The notes: generated from the sequence alone by a model not told the origin. A stretch of 64,000 nt of DNA from Bradyrhizobium niftali (GCF_004571025.1 NZ_SPQT01000035.1:33485-97484), one strand, 5' to 3'; numbered from the stretch's first letter, positions 45,379 through 54,355 are shown. Translations and numbers: made by a program.

Positions 45379-46344
45379 ATGCAACAAGCGGACGCGCCGA
45401 ATTTCTTTGTCAACCGTTACACGGGCCCGGCGCACGGGCGCGACTACGAACGATGGCGCGAAGAGTTGTGCCGGCGTACTTTCCGGGTCGACATCCAGCC
45501 GGGCGCCGGCGACACCATCGACTGCAAATTGCAGGTCAGCCTGCTGGGCGGCGTCATGATGGCTGTCGCCAGCGGATCATCGGCTGAAATCTCGCGCACG
45601 CGCGAAACCCTGAAGGACGGTTACGACGGCCTGTCCCTCGTCATCGCCACGTCCGGCCGCATACTCCTGCGGCATGAGGAACATTCGATCGAGCTGTCGG
45701 AATCGCAAATGGGTCTCGGCGACATGAGCGTGCTCTGCGGCACGCGCATGAGCAACAATTGCGAGGCCAAGGCCATACGCATTCCGCGATCCCTGCTCCT
45801 GACGATCTGCCCCAAGGCCGAGGACCGGCTGGGGATGGTTCTTGGCGGTCAAGCTCCCATAAGAGAAGCGATTCTACGCTACCACGCACTTGCCGCCAAT
45901 GTTGGCCCACACACGGACGTGGTCGGCCAGCACCTGATGGCGCAGCACATGGTCGATCTCATCGCCCTGTTGCTGGGGACGGACGCCGACCGCACGGAAT
46001 TGGCAAACAGCAGAGGGCATTCCGCCGCACGGCTCGACCTCCTGCGCGCCGACGTCATCGCCAATCTGAGCCGAAATGATCTGACCATCTATTCGGTCGC
46101 CCAGAAGGCCGGCCTAAGTCCGCGCCACGCCCAGCGAATGTTCGAACAGACGGGAACCACGTTCACCGAATTCCTGCTCGAACAACGCCTGCTGCTCGTG
46201 CGCAAGCTGCTGCTCGATCCACTCAACCGATGGCGCAAGGTCTCCGACCTCGCCCATTCGGCGGGTTTTCCCGACGTGTCCTATTTCAACCGCGTGTTTC
46301 GACGGCGGTTCGGCGTCACGCCGTCCGACATGCGCTCTGCTTGA
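45379..46344 (+). CDS. AraC-family regulator, copy B (tandem duplicate)
   Basis: A 321-residue paralogue of copy A, with the same GGAG-n5-ATG start context. The DNA-binding half (from about residue 215) is nearly identical, including EFLLEQRLLLVRKLLLDPLN. Effector-half changes cluster in GGVMMAVASGSSAE and RLGMVLGGQAPIREAILR. The pair may read one operator while sensing different ligands, an inference from where the changes fall. It converges with the flavin reductase gene, whose stop is 64 bp away. Confidence 0.9.
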   Translation: MQQADAPNFFVNRYTGPAHGRDYERWREELCRRTFRVDIQPGAGDTIDCKLQVSLLGGVMMAVASGSSAEISRTRETLKDGYDGLSLVIATSGRILLRHEEHSIELSESQMGLGDMSVLCGTRMSNNCEAKAIRIPRSLLLTICPKAEDRLGMVLGGQAPIREAILRYHALAANVGPHTDVVGQHLMAQHMVDLIALLLGTDADRTELANSRGHSAARLDLLRADVIANLSRNDLTIYSVAQKAGLSPRHAQRMFEQTGTTFTEFLLEQRLLLVRKLLLDPLNRWRKVSDLAHSAGFPDVSYFNRVFRRRFGVTPSDMRSA

Positions 46345-46408
46345 GGGCGACGACGCGCGCGGCTGGGTTGCCTACGCCTGATGCGGCCCATGAGACAAAG
46401 CACGAGCG

Positions 46409-46894
46409 TCACCGATCCACCGGCACGCCCGGTCCGAGATGATACCTGCTGGAAAAGAACACCAGCGGCGTGGTGTCGCTGTAATCGCAACTCGAGACTT
46501 CGGCGATGATCAGCGTGTGGTCGCTGACGTCGACGTGGCGTGTGACCTCGCAGGCGAAATAGGCCATGCATCCGGACAAGCGCGGCAGGCCGTCGATGAT
46601 GTCGTAATCCGGCACCGCGCCGGTGTTCGGCTGGCTCGCGAAATGCCGCGACAGGTCCCGGCCGTGCTCGGGGAGGACGTTGACGCAGTAGCGTCCGGTC
46701 GCCGTGATCGCGCGGTGCATCCGGCCGGGCATGACCGAGACCAGCACGGTCGGCGGCGACAGGCTGACGGTGACAAAGCTGTTCGCGGTCATGCCGCAGA
46801 CGCGGCCGTGCTCGTCCAGCGCGGTCAGCACCGCGACGCCGGTCGCGAAGCGCGACGCGGCTTCGCGGAATGATGCGGGATTGACGCGCGGCAT
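46409..46894 (-). CDS. styB: Flavin reductase, StyB-like component
   Basis: A 161-residue flavin reductase-like protein: FREAASRFATGVAVLTALDE, GMTANSFVTVSLSPPTVLVS (flavin-binding) and ITATGRYCVNVLPEHGRDLS, the usual order in HpaC/StyB/DszD proteins. It supplies reduced FAD to the oxygenase encoded just upstream. ATG 46894 has GAGGAG 4 nt before it and starts 24 bp after the styA-like stop, so the two form an operon. The symbol reflects the StyA partner rather than proof of substrate. Confidence 0.85.
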   Translation of the reverse strand: MPRVNPASFREAASRFATGVAVLTALDEHGRVCGMTANSFVTVSLSPPTVLVSVMPGRMHRAITATGRYCVNVLPEHGRDLSRHFASQPNTGAVPDYDIIDGLPRLSGCMAYFACEVTRHVDVSDHTLIIAEVSSCDYSDTTPLVFFSSRYHLGPGVPVDR

Positions 46895-46918
46895 CTCACT
46901 CCTCGCCCGCATCGATCC

Positions 46919-48169
46919 TCACGCAATCGCCCTGACGGGCTCTGATGGTGCCGACATGCGTTCGATCCAGGACTGGATGCGCTGCGGCGTGGCGATGCGG
47001 TCCCACTGCCTGTCGGGATAATTGAAGTTCTCGGTGAACTCGTTCGCCAGCGCCGGATTCTGGCTCATCGCGCCGATCAGCATGCCCAGCGCTTCCGTCG
47101 GCGGCTGCAGCATCACGTTGGTCCAGCGCGAGGCCGCCAGCACGCGGTCCTGCCGCTTCAGGTCGATCTTCTCGCACAGGCGCGCGTCGAGCGCATCGGC
47201 GTTGACGATCTCCTCGCCGAGCACGAACGCCGCATAGGAGGCGACATTGGCGCCCTGCCCCATCATGGGATCGACGATCGCATGAACGTCGCCGAGCGCG
47301 ATCGCGCATTTGCCGTCGTCGAATTCGACCACCGTGTTGCGCACCGTCGGGACCACGCCGCCTTGCAGCAGGTCCTGCGGCTGCGCGAGATCGAAGCGCG
47401 CGGTGTCGATGCGATCGTAGGTGGTCGGGTGATGCTTCTCCAGCTTGCCCAGGAGCACCTTCAAGAAGTGCTTCGGGTTGTCGTCGTAGCTGAGCGTCGC
47501 CAGCTCCTCCATGTCGCCGCCGGGCACGTTCTCCATCAGCAGCGCGTTGGCGATGCCGCCGAAGGTGATGGTCGGGATCACGATCATCTCGCCATGTCCT
47601 GGTGACACCGAGAGCGTGACGTTCATGGGATCGGGCTGCCGCACACCGGTGTAGAGCCCGACGCACAGCCGGCGTTGCGGCTGCGAATAGGGCGTGTGCT
47701 CCGGCCTGTAAGCAAAGAGCTGGCCCAACGGCCCCTTGCCGGTCGAGACGACCAGGAGATCGAAGCGCGCGACCAGCGGACGGATGTCGCGCTCCTCGAT
47801 GCGGCGGTATTCGATCCTGCCGCCGCGCTTCATGAAGTCCTGCATCAGCTCGGGGAGATATATCCGGTAGTCGACGGCGCGGCTCGGCTTCGAGAAATCA
47901 CCGCGAAAGCTCAGCGGCTGCGGAAAATTGAAGACATGATCGTGGTAGTAATAATGGTCCTTCGGATCGGCCCAGTGATTGACGCCGAGATAGTCCTCGC
48001 GCGCGATCGTCACGTGGTGGTGCGCGACGGTGTTGAGCAGCCGGATGTTGCGATAATCCTCCGGCGGCCGGTCGGTGATCACGGTGGCGTCCACGCCATG
48101 CTTCTGCAGGTAAAGCGCGAGATGCAGGCCGGCGATTCCGGCGCCGACAATTCCAATGTTGCGTGCCAT
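46919..48169 (-). CDS. styA: Styrene/indole monooxygenase oxygenase subunit, StyA-like
   Basis: A 416-residue FAD-dependent group E monooxygenase. It has the N-terminal Rossmann motif IGIVGAGIAGLHLALYLQKH, IRLLNTVAHHHVTI, PSRAVDYRIYLPELM, CVGLYTGVRQPDPMNVTLSV, ALGDVHAIVDPMMGQGANVA and the late RQWDRIATPQRIQSWIER. It aligns gaplessly over the first 100 residues with Pseudomonas StyA as I recall it. The positions Asn46, Val48, His50, Tyr73, His76 and Ser96, remembered as the styrene-type fingerprint, are all kept; indole-type enzymes differ there. It would epoxidise styrene-like alkenes or indole with FADH2 from the StyB-like partner. No styrene oxide isomerase or phenylacetaldehyde dehydrogenase gene lies beside it. 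Confidence 0.9.
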   Translation of the reverse strand: MARNIGIVGAGIAGLHLALYLQKHGVDATVITDRPPEDYRNIRLLNTVAHHHVTIAREDYLGVNHWADPKDHYYYHDHVFNFPQPLSFRGDFSKPSRAVDYRIYLPELMQDFMKRGGRIEYRRIEERDIRPLVARFDLLVVSTGKGPLGQLFAYRPEHTPYSQPQRRLCVGLYTGVRQPDPMNVTLSVSPGHGEMIVIPTITFGGIANALLMENVPGGDMEELATLSYDDNPKHFLKVLLGKLEKHHPTTYDRIDTARFDLAQPQDLLQGGVVPTVRNTVVEFDDGKCAIALGDVHAIVDPMMGQGANVASYAAFVLGEEIVNADALDARLCEKIDLKRQDRVLAASRWTNVMLQPPTEALGMLIGAMSQNPALANEFTENFNYPDRQWDRIATPQRIQSWIERMSAPSEPVRAIA

Positions 48170-48236
48170 GTCGTCCCCTCCCCTGTTTCCTTGCCCTGCG
48201 ATTGCTTGTTTTGAGGAAGCCTAGCGGCCCGCCGCC

Positions 48237-48273
48237 TTGCCCACTACGGAATAAATGGGATATAATTTATTCC
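48237..48273 (+). promoter_or_regulatory. lysR promoter inside a perfect dyad, styA/lysR gap
   Basis: GGAATAAAT (48248-48256) and ATTTATTCC (48265-48273) are perfect 9-bp arms around an 8-bp centre. TATAAT at 48261-48266 is a consensus -10 for lysR, with TTGCCC at 48237-48242 as -35 (18-bp spacing). Binding would block lysR and could activate the divergent styA-like gene 79 bp away. Confidence 0.65.
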
Positions 48274-48288
48274 AGATCGGAATGAATT

Positions 48289-49218
48289 ATGGACCGGATC
48301 GATTGCCTGCGCGCTTTCGTGCGCACCCTCGAGGGTGGCAGCTTCTCGGCTGCGGCCAAGGAACTCGGCATCGGCCAGCCCGCGATCAGCAAGCGCATCG
48401 CGATGCTGGAGAGCGAATTCGGCACGCAGCTGTTTTCGCGTACGACGCGCACGCTGAAGCCGACGGCCGAGGCGCACCGGATCTACGATCTCGCGCGGCA
48501 GATCCTCGACAGCTTCGACATGGCGCGGTCGAGTGTCGAACAGGCGGCGCCCCGCCCGACCGGCACGCTCCGGATCGGCCTGCCGTCGTCGTTCGGGCGG
48601 CGCTACATGATGCCTGTGATCGCCGAATATGTGCGGAATTATCCGGAAGTTCGGGTCGACATTCGCTTCAGCGAGCGGTTCGTCAATCTGGTGGAAGAAG
48701 GTATCGAGCTTGCGCTGAGGATTGGAAATCTGGAGGCGAGCACGCTCGTCGCCCGCCGGCTCGGCACCGTGCAGCGCTACCTGGTGGCGACACCGACCTA
48801 TCTGCACGGCCGCCCGCTGCCGCGGACGCCGGACGATCTCGGCTCGCATCAGTGCATCGTCTATTCGCGGATGTCGCCGGCGCAGCAATGGGCCTTCGAC
48901 TCCGAGCATGGCCGTCACGTCGCATCCATCAACGGACCCATTCACGTCGACGATGCCGATGCGATGCAGGAGGCGACGATGCATCATCTCGGCATCGCCA
49001 TCCTGCCCGAGTGGAATGCAGCGGAGGGTCTTCGCAGCGGCGAGCTCGAGCATGTGCTGCCGGACTACACGATTGCCGCACTGCCCCTGCATGCGGTCTA
49101 TCCGGAGACGCAGTGGATGTCGCTCCGCGCGCGAAGCTTCCTGGATCTCCTGGTCGAACGCGCCGAGCATTTTGCGCCAGCCCCGTCGCATACCCGCACC
49201 GCCGGCGCAGGCGGTTGA
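48289..49218 (+). CDS. LysR-family transcriptional regulator
   Basis: A 309-residue LysR protein: HTH at residues 1-60 (LRAFVRTLEGGSFSAAAKEL, GQPAISKRIAMLESEFGTQL) and a periplasmic-binding-like effector domain (GTLRIGLPSSFGRRYMMPVI, LRIGNLEASTLVARRLGTVQ). It is divergent from the styA-like gene with a palindrome in the shared 119-bp gap, so that operon is a likely target. CrgA-type members of this subfamily often control redox or aromatic-modifying enzymes. Confidence 0.92.
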   Translation: MDRIDCLRAFVRTLEGGSFSAAAKELGIGQPAISKRIAMLESEFGTQLFSRTTRTLKPTAEAHRIYDLARQILDSFDMARSSVEQAAPRPTGTLRIGLPSSFGRRYMMPVIAEYVRNYPEVRVDIRFSERFVNLVEEGIELALRIGNLEASTLVARRLGTVQRYLVATPTYLHGRPLPRTPDDLGSHQCIVYSRMSPAQQWAFDSEHGRHVASINGPIHVDDADAMQEATMHHLGIAILPEWNAAEGLRSGELEHVLPDYTIAALPLHAVYPETQWMSLRARSFLDLLVERAEHFAPAPSHTRTAGAGG

Positions 49219-49417
49219 GGCCGCCCCTGCCCGCCCAACGTCATGCCAGCTAACAAGGGCAGCCTTTGACCCGCAACGGACATCGGCGACAAGGGTCGTG
49301 CCCGTTTTGGGCGACACAGCATAAGCGGTTCGATCAACGACCTAATTTGCATAGCGCGAGTACAAGAATTCGGCCCAGAAGGCCGTTAAAGGTCCCACCT
49401 CTGTCCAAGCAACGGAG

Positions 49418-49431
49418 TTGATCTGGATCAA
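49418..49431 (+). promoter_or_regulatory. FixK/FNR box upstream of the arylsulfatase
   Basis: TTGAT-CTGG-ATCAA is an exact match to the FNR/FixK consensus (TTGAT-n4-ATCAA), 90 bp before the sulfatase start, a usual distance for an activator site around -40. No other gene starts nearby on this side. Confidence 0.75.
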
Positions 49432-49521
49432 AGTGCGGTCTGCTCATGCGACCATTGTTCTTGTTTCTATCGAAATGCGCGACCCGATTTTCTGCAAAGA
49501 ACTCCGACCGGGGGTTTCGTC

Positions 49522-51981
49522 GTGAAAATCAGTCACAGCCTGTTTGCGAGCGTTGGTCTTCTCGCCCTTAGTTGTACCTCGGCATTGGCCCAACAGATCA
49601 CTGGTGTCCCAGGCGCGCCCAGCGCCACCACCACGCTCGACGGGAAACAACTTCCGCCGCCCGATCCGAAATTTGGCGGGGTGATCAAGGAGAAAGCCTC
49701 GGAGTCGACGTCCTGGTGGGCCCCGCGCGTCGTGCCACCAAAGGGCGCGCCCAACGTGCTGCTCATCATGACGGATGACCAGGGCTTCGGTGCACCAAGC
49801 ACCTTTGGCGGCGTCATACCCACGCCTGCCATGGATCGCATCGCAAACGCCGGCCTGCGCTACACGAATTTTCACTCGACCGCGCTCTGCTCGCCGACGC
49901 GGGCGGCACTTATCACGGGACGCAACCATCACTCGGTCGGCTACGGGGTGGTCGGCGAAGTTTCGACGGGTTTCCCGGGCTACGACTCGATCATCCCGAT
50001 CGAGAAAGGTACGATCGGCACCACCCTAAAAGCGAACGGGTACGCAACTTCGTGGTTCGGCAAGGACCACAACACGCCCTCGTACCAGTCGAGCCAAGCC
50101 GGGCCGTTCAATCAGTGGCCGAACGGCATGGGCTTCGATTATTTCTACGGTTTTGTCGGCGGCGACGCCAGCCAATGGCAACCGAACCTGTTCCGCAACA
50201 CGACGGCCATCTATCCATTCGAGGGTAATCCCAAGTGGAATATGGAAACGGCGATGGCGGACGATGCCATCCAGTACATGAAGCAGCTCAAGGAGCTTGC
50301 GCCCGACCAACCGTTCTTTGTCTATTACGTACCAGGCGCCACCCATGCGCCGCATCATCCGACGCCGGAATGGATCAAGAAGATCAGCGACATGCACCTG
50401 TTCGACGACGGCTGGAACAAAGTGCGTGAGACTATCTTCGCCAACCAGAAGCGATTGGGCATCATGCCCGAAAACGCCAAGCTGACGCCCTGGCGGAAGG
50501 GCTTGCCGGAGTGGGATTCGCTCAGTTGGGACGAAAAGAAGCTCTTCATCAAGCAAGCAGACGTCTACGGGGCCTACCTCGCTTACGCTGACAATGAGAT
50601 CGGTCGCGTCATCCAGGCTGTCGAAGACCTCGGCCAGCTCGACAACACCCTGATCATCTATATCGGCGGCGACAATGGCGCGAGCGCTGAAGGCATGGTC
50701 AACGGCACACCAAACGAGTTCACCACATTCAATGGTGTTCCTGTGCCGGTGAAAGACCAGTTTCTCTGGTATCCGTTCTGGGGATCAGATCGGACATTCC
50801 CACATTTCGCGGCCGGCTGGTCGTGGGCGATGGACACTCCGTTCAAGTGGACGAAGCAGGTCGCATCGCACTTCGGTGGCACGGCCCAAGGCGTCGCCAT
50901 GTCGTGGCCCGGCCATATCAACGATGTGGGTGGCATCCGCCGCCAATTCCATCATGTCATCGACATCGTGCCGACCATCTTCGAGGCAACCGGCATTCCA
51001 CAACCCGATACGGTCAACGGCATCAAGCAGATCCCCATCGAAGGGGTCAGCATGGCGTACACATGGGACAAGGCGAACGCTAGCGCAACGACCAAGCACA
51101 CTACCCAATATTTCGAGATGCTCGGCAATCGCGCCATCTATAGCGACGGGTGGGTGGCGGCCACGACGCCGGCGACGCTTCCGTGGGAGCTGAGCAGCGC
51201 CGCGCCTCCGGATGTGATCACCGGCTACACTTGGGAGCTCTACAACGTCCAGGAGGATCCGACCCAGTTCAATGATCTGGCCGCCAAGATGCCGGACAAG
51301 CTCAAGCAGCTCCAGGACCTGTTCTACTGCGAGGCAAAGAAGTACAACGTGCTGCCGCTCGATAATTCCACGCTATCGAGGTGGAATGCACCGCGCCCGA
51401 ACCTCACGGCGGGACGAACGGTCTTCACCTATTCGGGCGAACTAAGTGGTGTGCCCGCAAGCGCGGCCCCGAGCATTCTGGGCAAGTCCTATACCATCAC
51501 TGCCGAGGTCACGATCCCCGAGGAGGGTCGTGCGGAAGGCATGATCGTCACCGAGGGTGGACGCTTCGGCGGTTACGGCCTGTTCCTGAGCAAGGGCGAC
51601 TTGGGCATCGGCCGTGGCAAGGTGGTGTTTCTCTATAACCTGCTCGATCTCAAGCGCACTATGTGGGAAGGGCCGGAATTGGGCGCCGGCAAGCACACCA
51701 TCGTCTTCGACTTCAAATGCGACGGTCCAGGTTTGGGCAAGGGCGGGACCGGCGTGCTCTCCGTGGACGGAAAGGAAGTCGCCAAGAAATCCATGGAGAA
51801 CACCATTCCCGTCACCTTCCCGGAGGACGAAACCTTCGATGTCGGTCTGGATACCCGCTCTGGTGTCGCGATGGTCGAGTACCGCTATGACCCGCCGTTC
51901 AAGTTCACCGGCAAGATCGACAAGCTGACCTTTAAACTCGAACCCTTTACGCCGGAGCAGGAGGCTAAAGCCAAGCCTTAA
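49522..51981 (+). CDS. Arylsulfatase, exported
   Basis: An 819-residue sulfatase with signal peptide (SLFASVGLLALSCTSALA, cleavage near residue 23). The formylglycine motif C-S-P-T-R (Cys123) precedes AALITGRNHHSVGYG. Metal-binding DD lies in LLIMTDDQGFGAP and GDNGA in YIGGDNGASAEG. A C-terminal beta domain (about 640-810) is typical of large bacterial arylsulfatases. It releases sulfate from aryl or alkyl sulfate esters in the periplasm. No formylglycine-generating or anaerobic sulfatase-maturase gene is adjacent. The start is GTG 49522. A FixK box suggests induction under low oxygen. Confidence 0.93.
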   Translation: MKISHSLFASVGLLALSCTSALAQQITGVPGAPSATTTLDGKQLPPPDPKFGGVIKEKASESTSWWAPRVVPPKGAPNVLLIMTDDQGFGAPSTFGGVIPTPAMDRIANAGLRYTNFHSTALCSPTRAALITGRNHHSVGYGVVGEVSTGFPGYDSIIPIEKGTIGTTLKANGYATSWFGKDHNTPSYQSSQAGPFNQWPNGMGFDYFYGFVGGDASQWQPNLFRNTTAIYPFEGNPKWNMETAMADDAIQYMKQLKELAPDQPFFVYYVPGATHAPHHPTPEWIKKISDMHLFDDGWNKVRETIFANQKRLGIMPENAKLTPWRKGLPEWDSLSWDEKKLFIKQADVYGAYLAYADNEIGRVIQAVEDLGQLDNTLIIYIGGDNGASAEGMVNGTPNEFTTFNGVPVPVKDQFLWYPFWGSDRTFPHFAAGWSWAMDTPFKWTKQVASHFGGTAQGVAMSWPGHINDVGGIRRQFHHVIDIVPTIFEATGIPQPDTVNGIKQIPIEGVSMAYTWDKANASATTKHTTQYFEMLGNRAIYSDGWVAATTPATLPWELSSAAPPDVITGYTWELYNVQEDPTQFNDLAAKMPDKLKQLQDLFYCEAKKYNVLPLDNSTLSRWNAPRPNLTAGRTVFTYSGELSGVPASAAPSILGKSYTITAEVTIPEEGRAEGMIVTEGGRFGGYGLFLSKGDLGIGRGKVVFLYNLLDLKRTMWEGPELGAGKHTIVFDFKCDGPGLGKGGTGVLSVDGKEVAKKSMENTIPVTFPEDETFDVGLDTRSGVAMVEYRYDPPFKFTGKIDKLTFKLEPFTPEQEAKAKP

Positions 51982-52007
51982 CAGCCTCGCAACGGTATGG
52001 CGGAACG

Positions 52008-52355
52008 ATGAAGAATGCGCTGACTTTCGCCGCTATCGCCGAAGCCGCTACTGGATTGGCGTTGCTGATCGTTCCGTCGCTGGTTGTGCAATTGTTGCTG
52101 CGTGAACAGCTTACGGGCGTCGCAATACCAGTTGCTCGCGTTGCAGGCATCGCCCTGGTCGGTTTAGGAATCGCGTGCTGGCCAGGTCCTCCGCTCGTCG
52201 GAATGCTGACCTACAACGCACTGGTCACGCTGTTTCTTGCCTACCTCGGTTTCGCAGGCGGTTTGACCGGTGTCCTGCTGTGGCCGGTGGTTGTTCTTCA
52301 CTTTATCCTGACTGTGCTTCTCACTCGCGAATTCACGCGAATCCGACGTGACTAA
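52008..52355 (+). CDS. Small membrane protein downstream of the arylsulfatase
   Basis: A 115-residue protein with about four TM segments (ATGLALLIVPSLVVQLLL, VARVAGIALVGLGIACWP, MLTYNALVTLFLAYLGFAGG, GVLLWPVVVLHFILTVLL) and a basic C-terminal tail. It begins 26 bp after the sulfatase stop, so it is probably cotranscribed. I know no function; small polytopic proteins of this kind often accompany this sulfatase subfamily. Confidence 0.78.
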   Translation: MKNALTFAAIAEAATGLALLIVPSLVVQLLLREQLTGVAIPVARVAGIALVGLGIACWPGPPLVGMLTYNALVTLFLAYLGFAGGLTGVLLWPVVVLHFILTVLLTREFTRIRRD

Positions 52356-52684
52356 TGTCCGCGTTTCGCCCTTCGCGACATACTGCCCTGCCGCACGAAC
52401 TTGGTCGCTATAGGAGCAAAGCGGACGTGGTCACCAGTCACATGACGCCGGCGGGTTTATAGGTACACAGCCTAACCGCTACAGCGCGGGACGCTAGGTG
52501 ACACGGAACAATCTCCTTGCCCGGCCGATGATTGACTTAAGCGTCGGCATTATCGGCACGTGCGGGAGCATCACCGACGTTAACCCTGTCGGCAAATGAT
52601 TCGTCGCAAGTCGGCAGCCGTCGACAAGTTGCCTCATTGGCGCGGAGAATTTTCAGCGGCACGAATCTGGGTCAGAGGCGCATT
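52356..52684. other. Intergenic region
   Basis: About 330 bp, somewhat AT-richer than the flanks, with no convincing gene, hairpin or known box. It must hold the promoter for the 52685 gene. Confidence 0.4.
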
Positions 52685-53146
52685 ATGCTGAGAATGGCGT
52701 TGTTGGGCCTGCTCATCCTGTTGAGTGTAGGAATGCTGTCGGCAATGGAGCTGAGAGCGCCACCGCGTCGCGCGGCCGCGATCGTGCAGCCGCTTGCCGA
52801 GCAAGACGCGGGCACTTCTGCTTCACACGACGCCCTGGCGAAGGCTGACCGCCTTGACGTGGCCGCCGTGAGCAGCGCGATGCCGACACAGACTGCTTCG
52901 GTGGAAGACCGCGTTGCTCCGCCAGAAGACGCCCATATTGGCTCGTCCGAGCCGGAGCCGATCGTCCGTCATCGGCACAATCCGAAAAAGATCGCGACCG
53001 CTGAACGTCCCAGGCCGAAGGCACCCGTTGTCAAGCGAACTGCCAACTTCCAGCGCTCAAAGGCCGCAAGCAATGCGGAGCCCTGTCGGCTCAAGGCGTT
53101 TGGTGGCTTGCGCAAGGCATTGAATTTGACCGGTTGCGACATCTGA
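52685..53146 (+). CDS. Membrane-anchored hypothetical protein
   Basis: A 153-residue protein. It has an N-terminal hydrophobic segment (MALLGLLILLSVGMLSAMEL), a long disordered Pro/Ala/Glu-rich middle with basic PKKIATAERPRPKAPVVKR, and a conserved-looking C-terminus with two Cys (EPCRLKAFGGLRKALNLTGC). The paired Cys may form a disulfide outside the membrane. I recognise no family. ATG 52685 is preferred over an upstream start because it opens the hydrophobic segment. Confidence 0.65.
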   Translation: MLRMALLGLLILLSVGMLSAMELRAPPRRAAAIVQPLAEQDAGTSASHDALAKADRLDVAAVSSAMPTQTASVEDRVAPPEDAHIGSSEPEPIVRHRHNPKKIATAERPRPKAPVVKRTANFQRSKAASNAEPCRLKAFGGLRKALNLTGCDI

Positions 53147-53332
53147 GGACGCTTCTCGGCGTGGCCGATTGAAGTTGAGCGATCTGAGTTCGTGGCCCGC
53201 TATCGGGCAGCAGTCCAAACCGCGCCTAATCTGCTTTCCCCCAAAGAGGGCTTACGGGTGCACACCCCGTATTGCCATCTTTCCTCCGATCGACGTCTCG
53301 CAAACCCTTCCAATCATCCATATGTTGCCCGC

Positions 53333-54355
53333 ATGAAAAAGATCGGATTTCTGTCCTTCGGACACTGGACGCCCTCGCCGCAATCGCAGACCCGCTCGGC
53401 GGCGGACACGCTGCTGCAATCGATCGAGCTGGCCGTCGCGGCCGAACAGCTCGGCGCGGACGGCGCCTATTTCCGCGTGCATCACTTCGCGCGCCAGTTG
53501 GCTTCGCCCTTTCCCCTGCTGGCCGCGGTCGGCGCTAGGACCAGCAAGATCGAGATCGGCACCGCCGTGATCGACATGCGCTATGAGAACCCACTCTACA
53601 TGGTGGAGGACGCCGGCTCCGCCGATCTCATCGCCGGCGGCCGGCTCCAGCTCGGCATCAGCCGCGGCTCGCCCGAGCAGGTGATCGACGGCTGGCGCTA
53701 TTTCGGTTATCGGCCGGCCGAGGGCCAGAGCGACGCCGACATGGGCCGCCGCCACGCGGAAGTCTTTCTCGATCTCCTGCGCGGCGAAGGCTTCGCGGAG
53801 CCCAATCCGCAGCCGATGTTTCCGAACCCGCCGGGGCTGCTGCGCCTCGAGCCGCATGCGCAGGGCTTGCGTGAGCGGATCTGGTGGGGCGCCGGCTCCA
53901 ACGCCACCGCGGTGTGGGCCGCGAAGCTCGGCATGAACCTGCAGAGCTCGACGCTGAAGAACGACGAGACCGGCGAAGCTTTTCACGTGCAACAAGCCGC
54001 CCAGATCCGCGCCTATCGCGCCGCATGGAAAGAAGCCGGCCACACTCGCGAACCGCGCGTGTCCGTCAGCCGCAGCATCTTCGCGCTGATGAACGATCGC
54101 GACCGCGCCTATTTCGGCGGCGAGCGCGGCGGCGAAGACCAGATCGGCTTCATCGACCCGCAGACACGGGCGATCTTCGGCCGCTCCTATGCTGCCGAAC
54201 CTGATGTGCTGATCGAGCAGCTGCGGCAAGACGAGGCGATCGCCGAGGCCGATACGTTGCTGCTGACCATTCCTAATCAGCTCGGTGTGGCCTACTGCGC
54301 GCATGCGATCGAGGCGATCTTGACGCACGTCGCTCCAGCGCTTGGGTGGCGCTGA
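53333..54355 (+). CDS. LLM-class flavin-dependent oxidoreductase (luciferase-like)
   Basis: A 340-residue TIM-barrel protein: FLSFGHWTPSPQSQTRSAAD, AEQLGADGAYFRVHHFARQL, SKIEIGTAVIDMRYENPLYM, RLQLGISRGSPEQVIDGWRY. These match the bacterial luciferase-like family that uses FMNH2 or F420 to oxidise or reduce small substrates. Residues HHFARQ correspond to the substrate/flavin region. Start ATG 53333 (MKKIGF) is clear. A flavin reductase is not adjacent; the StyB-like reductase is 6 kb away. Its substrate is unknown. Confidence 0.88.
   Translation: MKKIGFLSFGHWTPSPQSQTRSAADTLLQSIELAVAAEQLGADGAYFRVHHFARQLASPFPLLAAVGARTSKIEIGTAVIDMRYENPLYMVEDAGSADLIAGGRLQLGISRGSPEQVIDGWRYFGYRPAEGQSDADMGRRHAEVFLDLLRGEGFAEPNPQPMFPNPPGLLRLEPHAQGLRERIWWGAGSNATAVWAAKLGMNLQSSTLKNDETGEAFHVQQAAQIRAYRAAWKEAGHTREPRVSVSRSIFALMNDRDRAYFGGERGGEDQIGFIDPQTRAIFGRSYAAEPDVLIEQLRQDEAIAEADTLLLTIPNQLGVAYCAHAIEAILTHVAPALGWR

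Larger units (their letters stand above)
43882..46344. repeat. Tandem duplication of araC gene plus control region
   Basis: Unit 1 (43882-45151) and unit 2 (45180-46344) both begin with CTGTCTTGGAACG, contain the CGCCAATC dyad and end with the araC gene. The leader is about 105 bp shorter in unit 2. Confidence 0.85.

Noticed and set aside
46919..48169. StyA-like gene as a generic FAD monooxygenase only
   Set aside because: The near-gapless N-terminal match and the RQWDR...IQSW end are specific to the StyA/IndA group rather than to UbiH-type hydroxylases.
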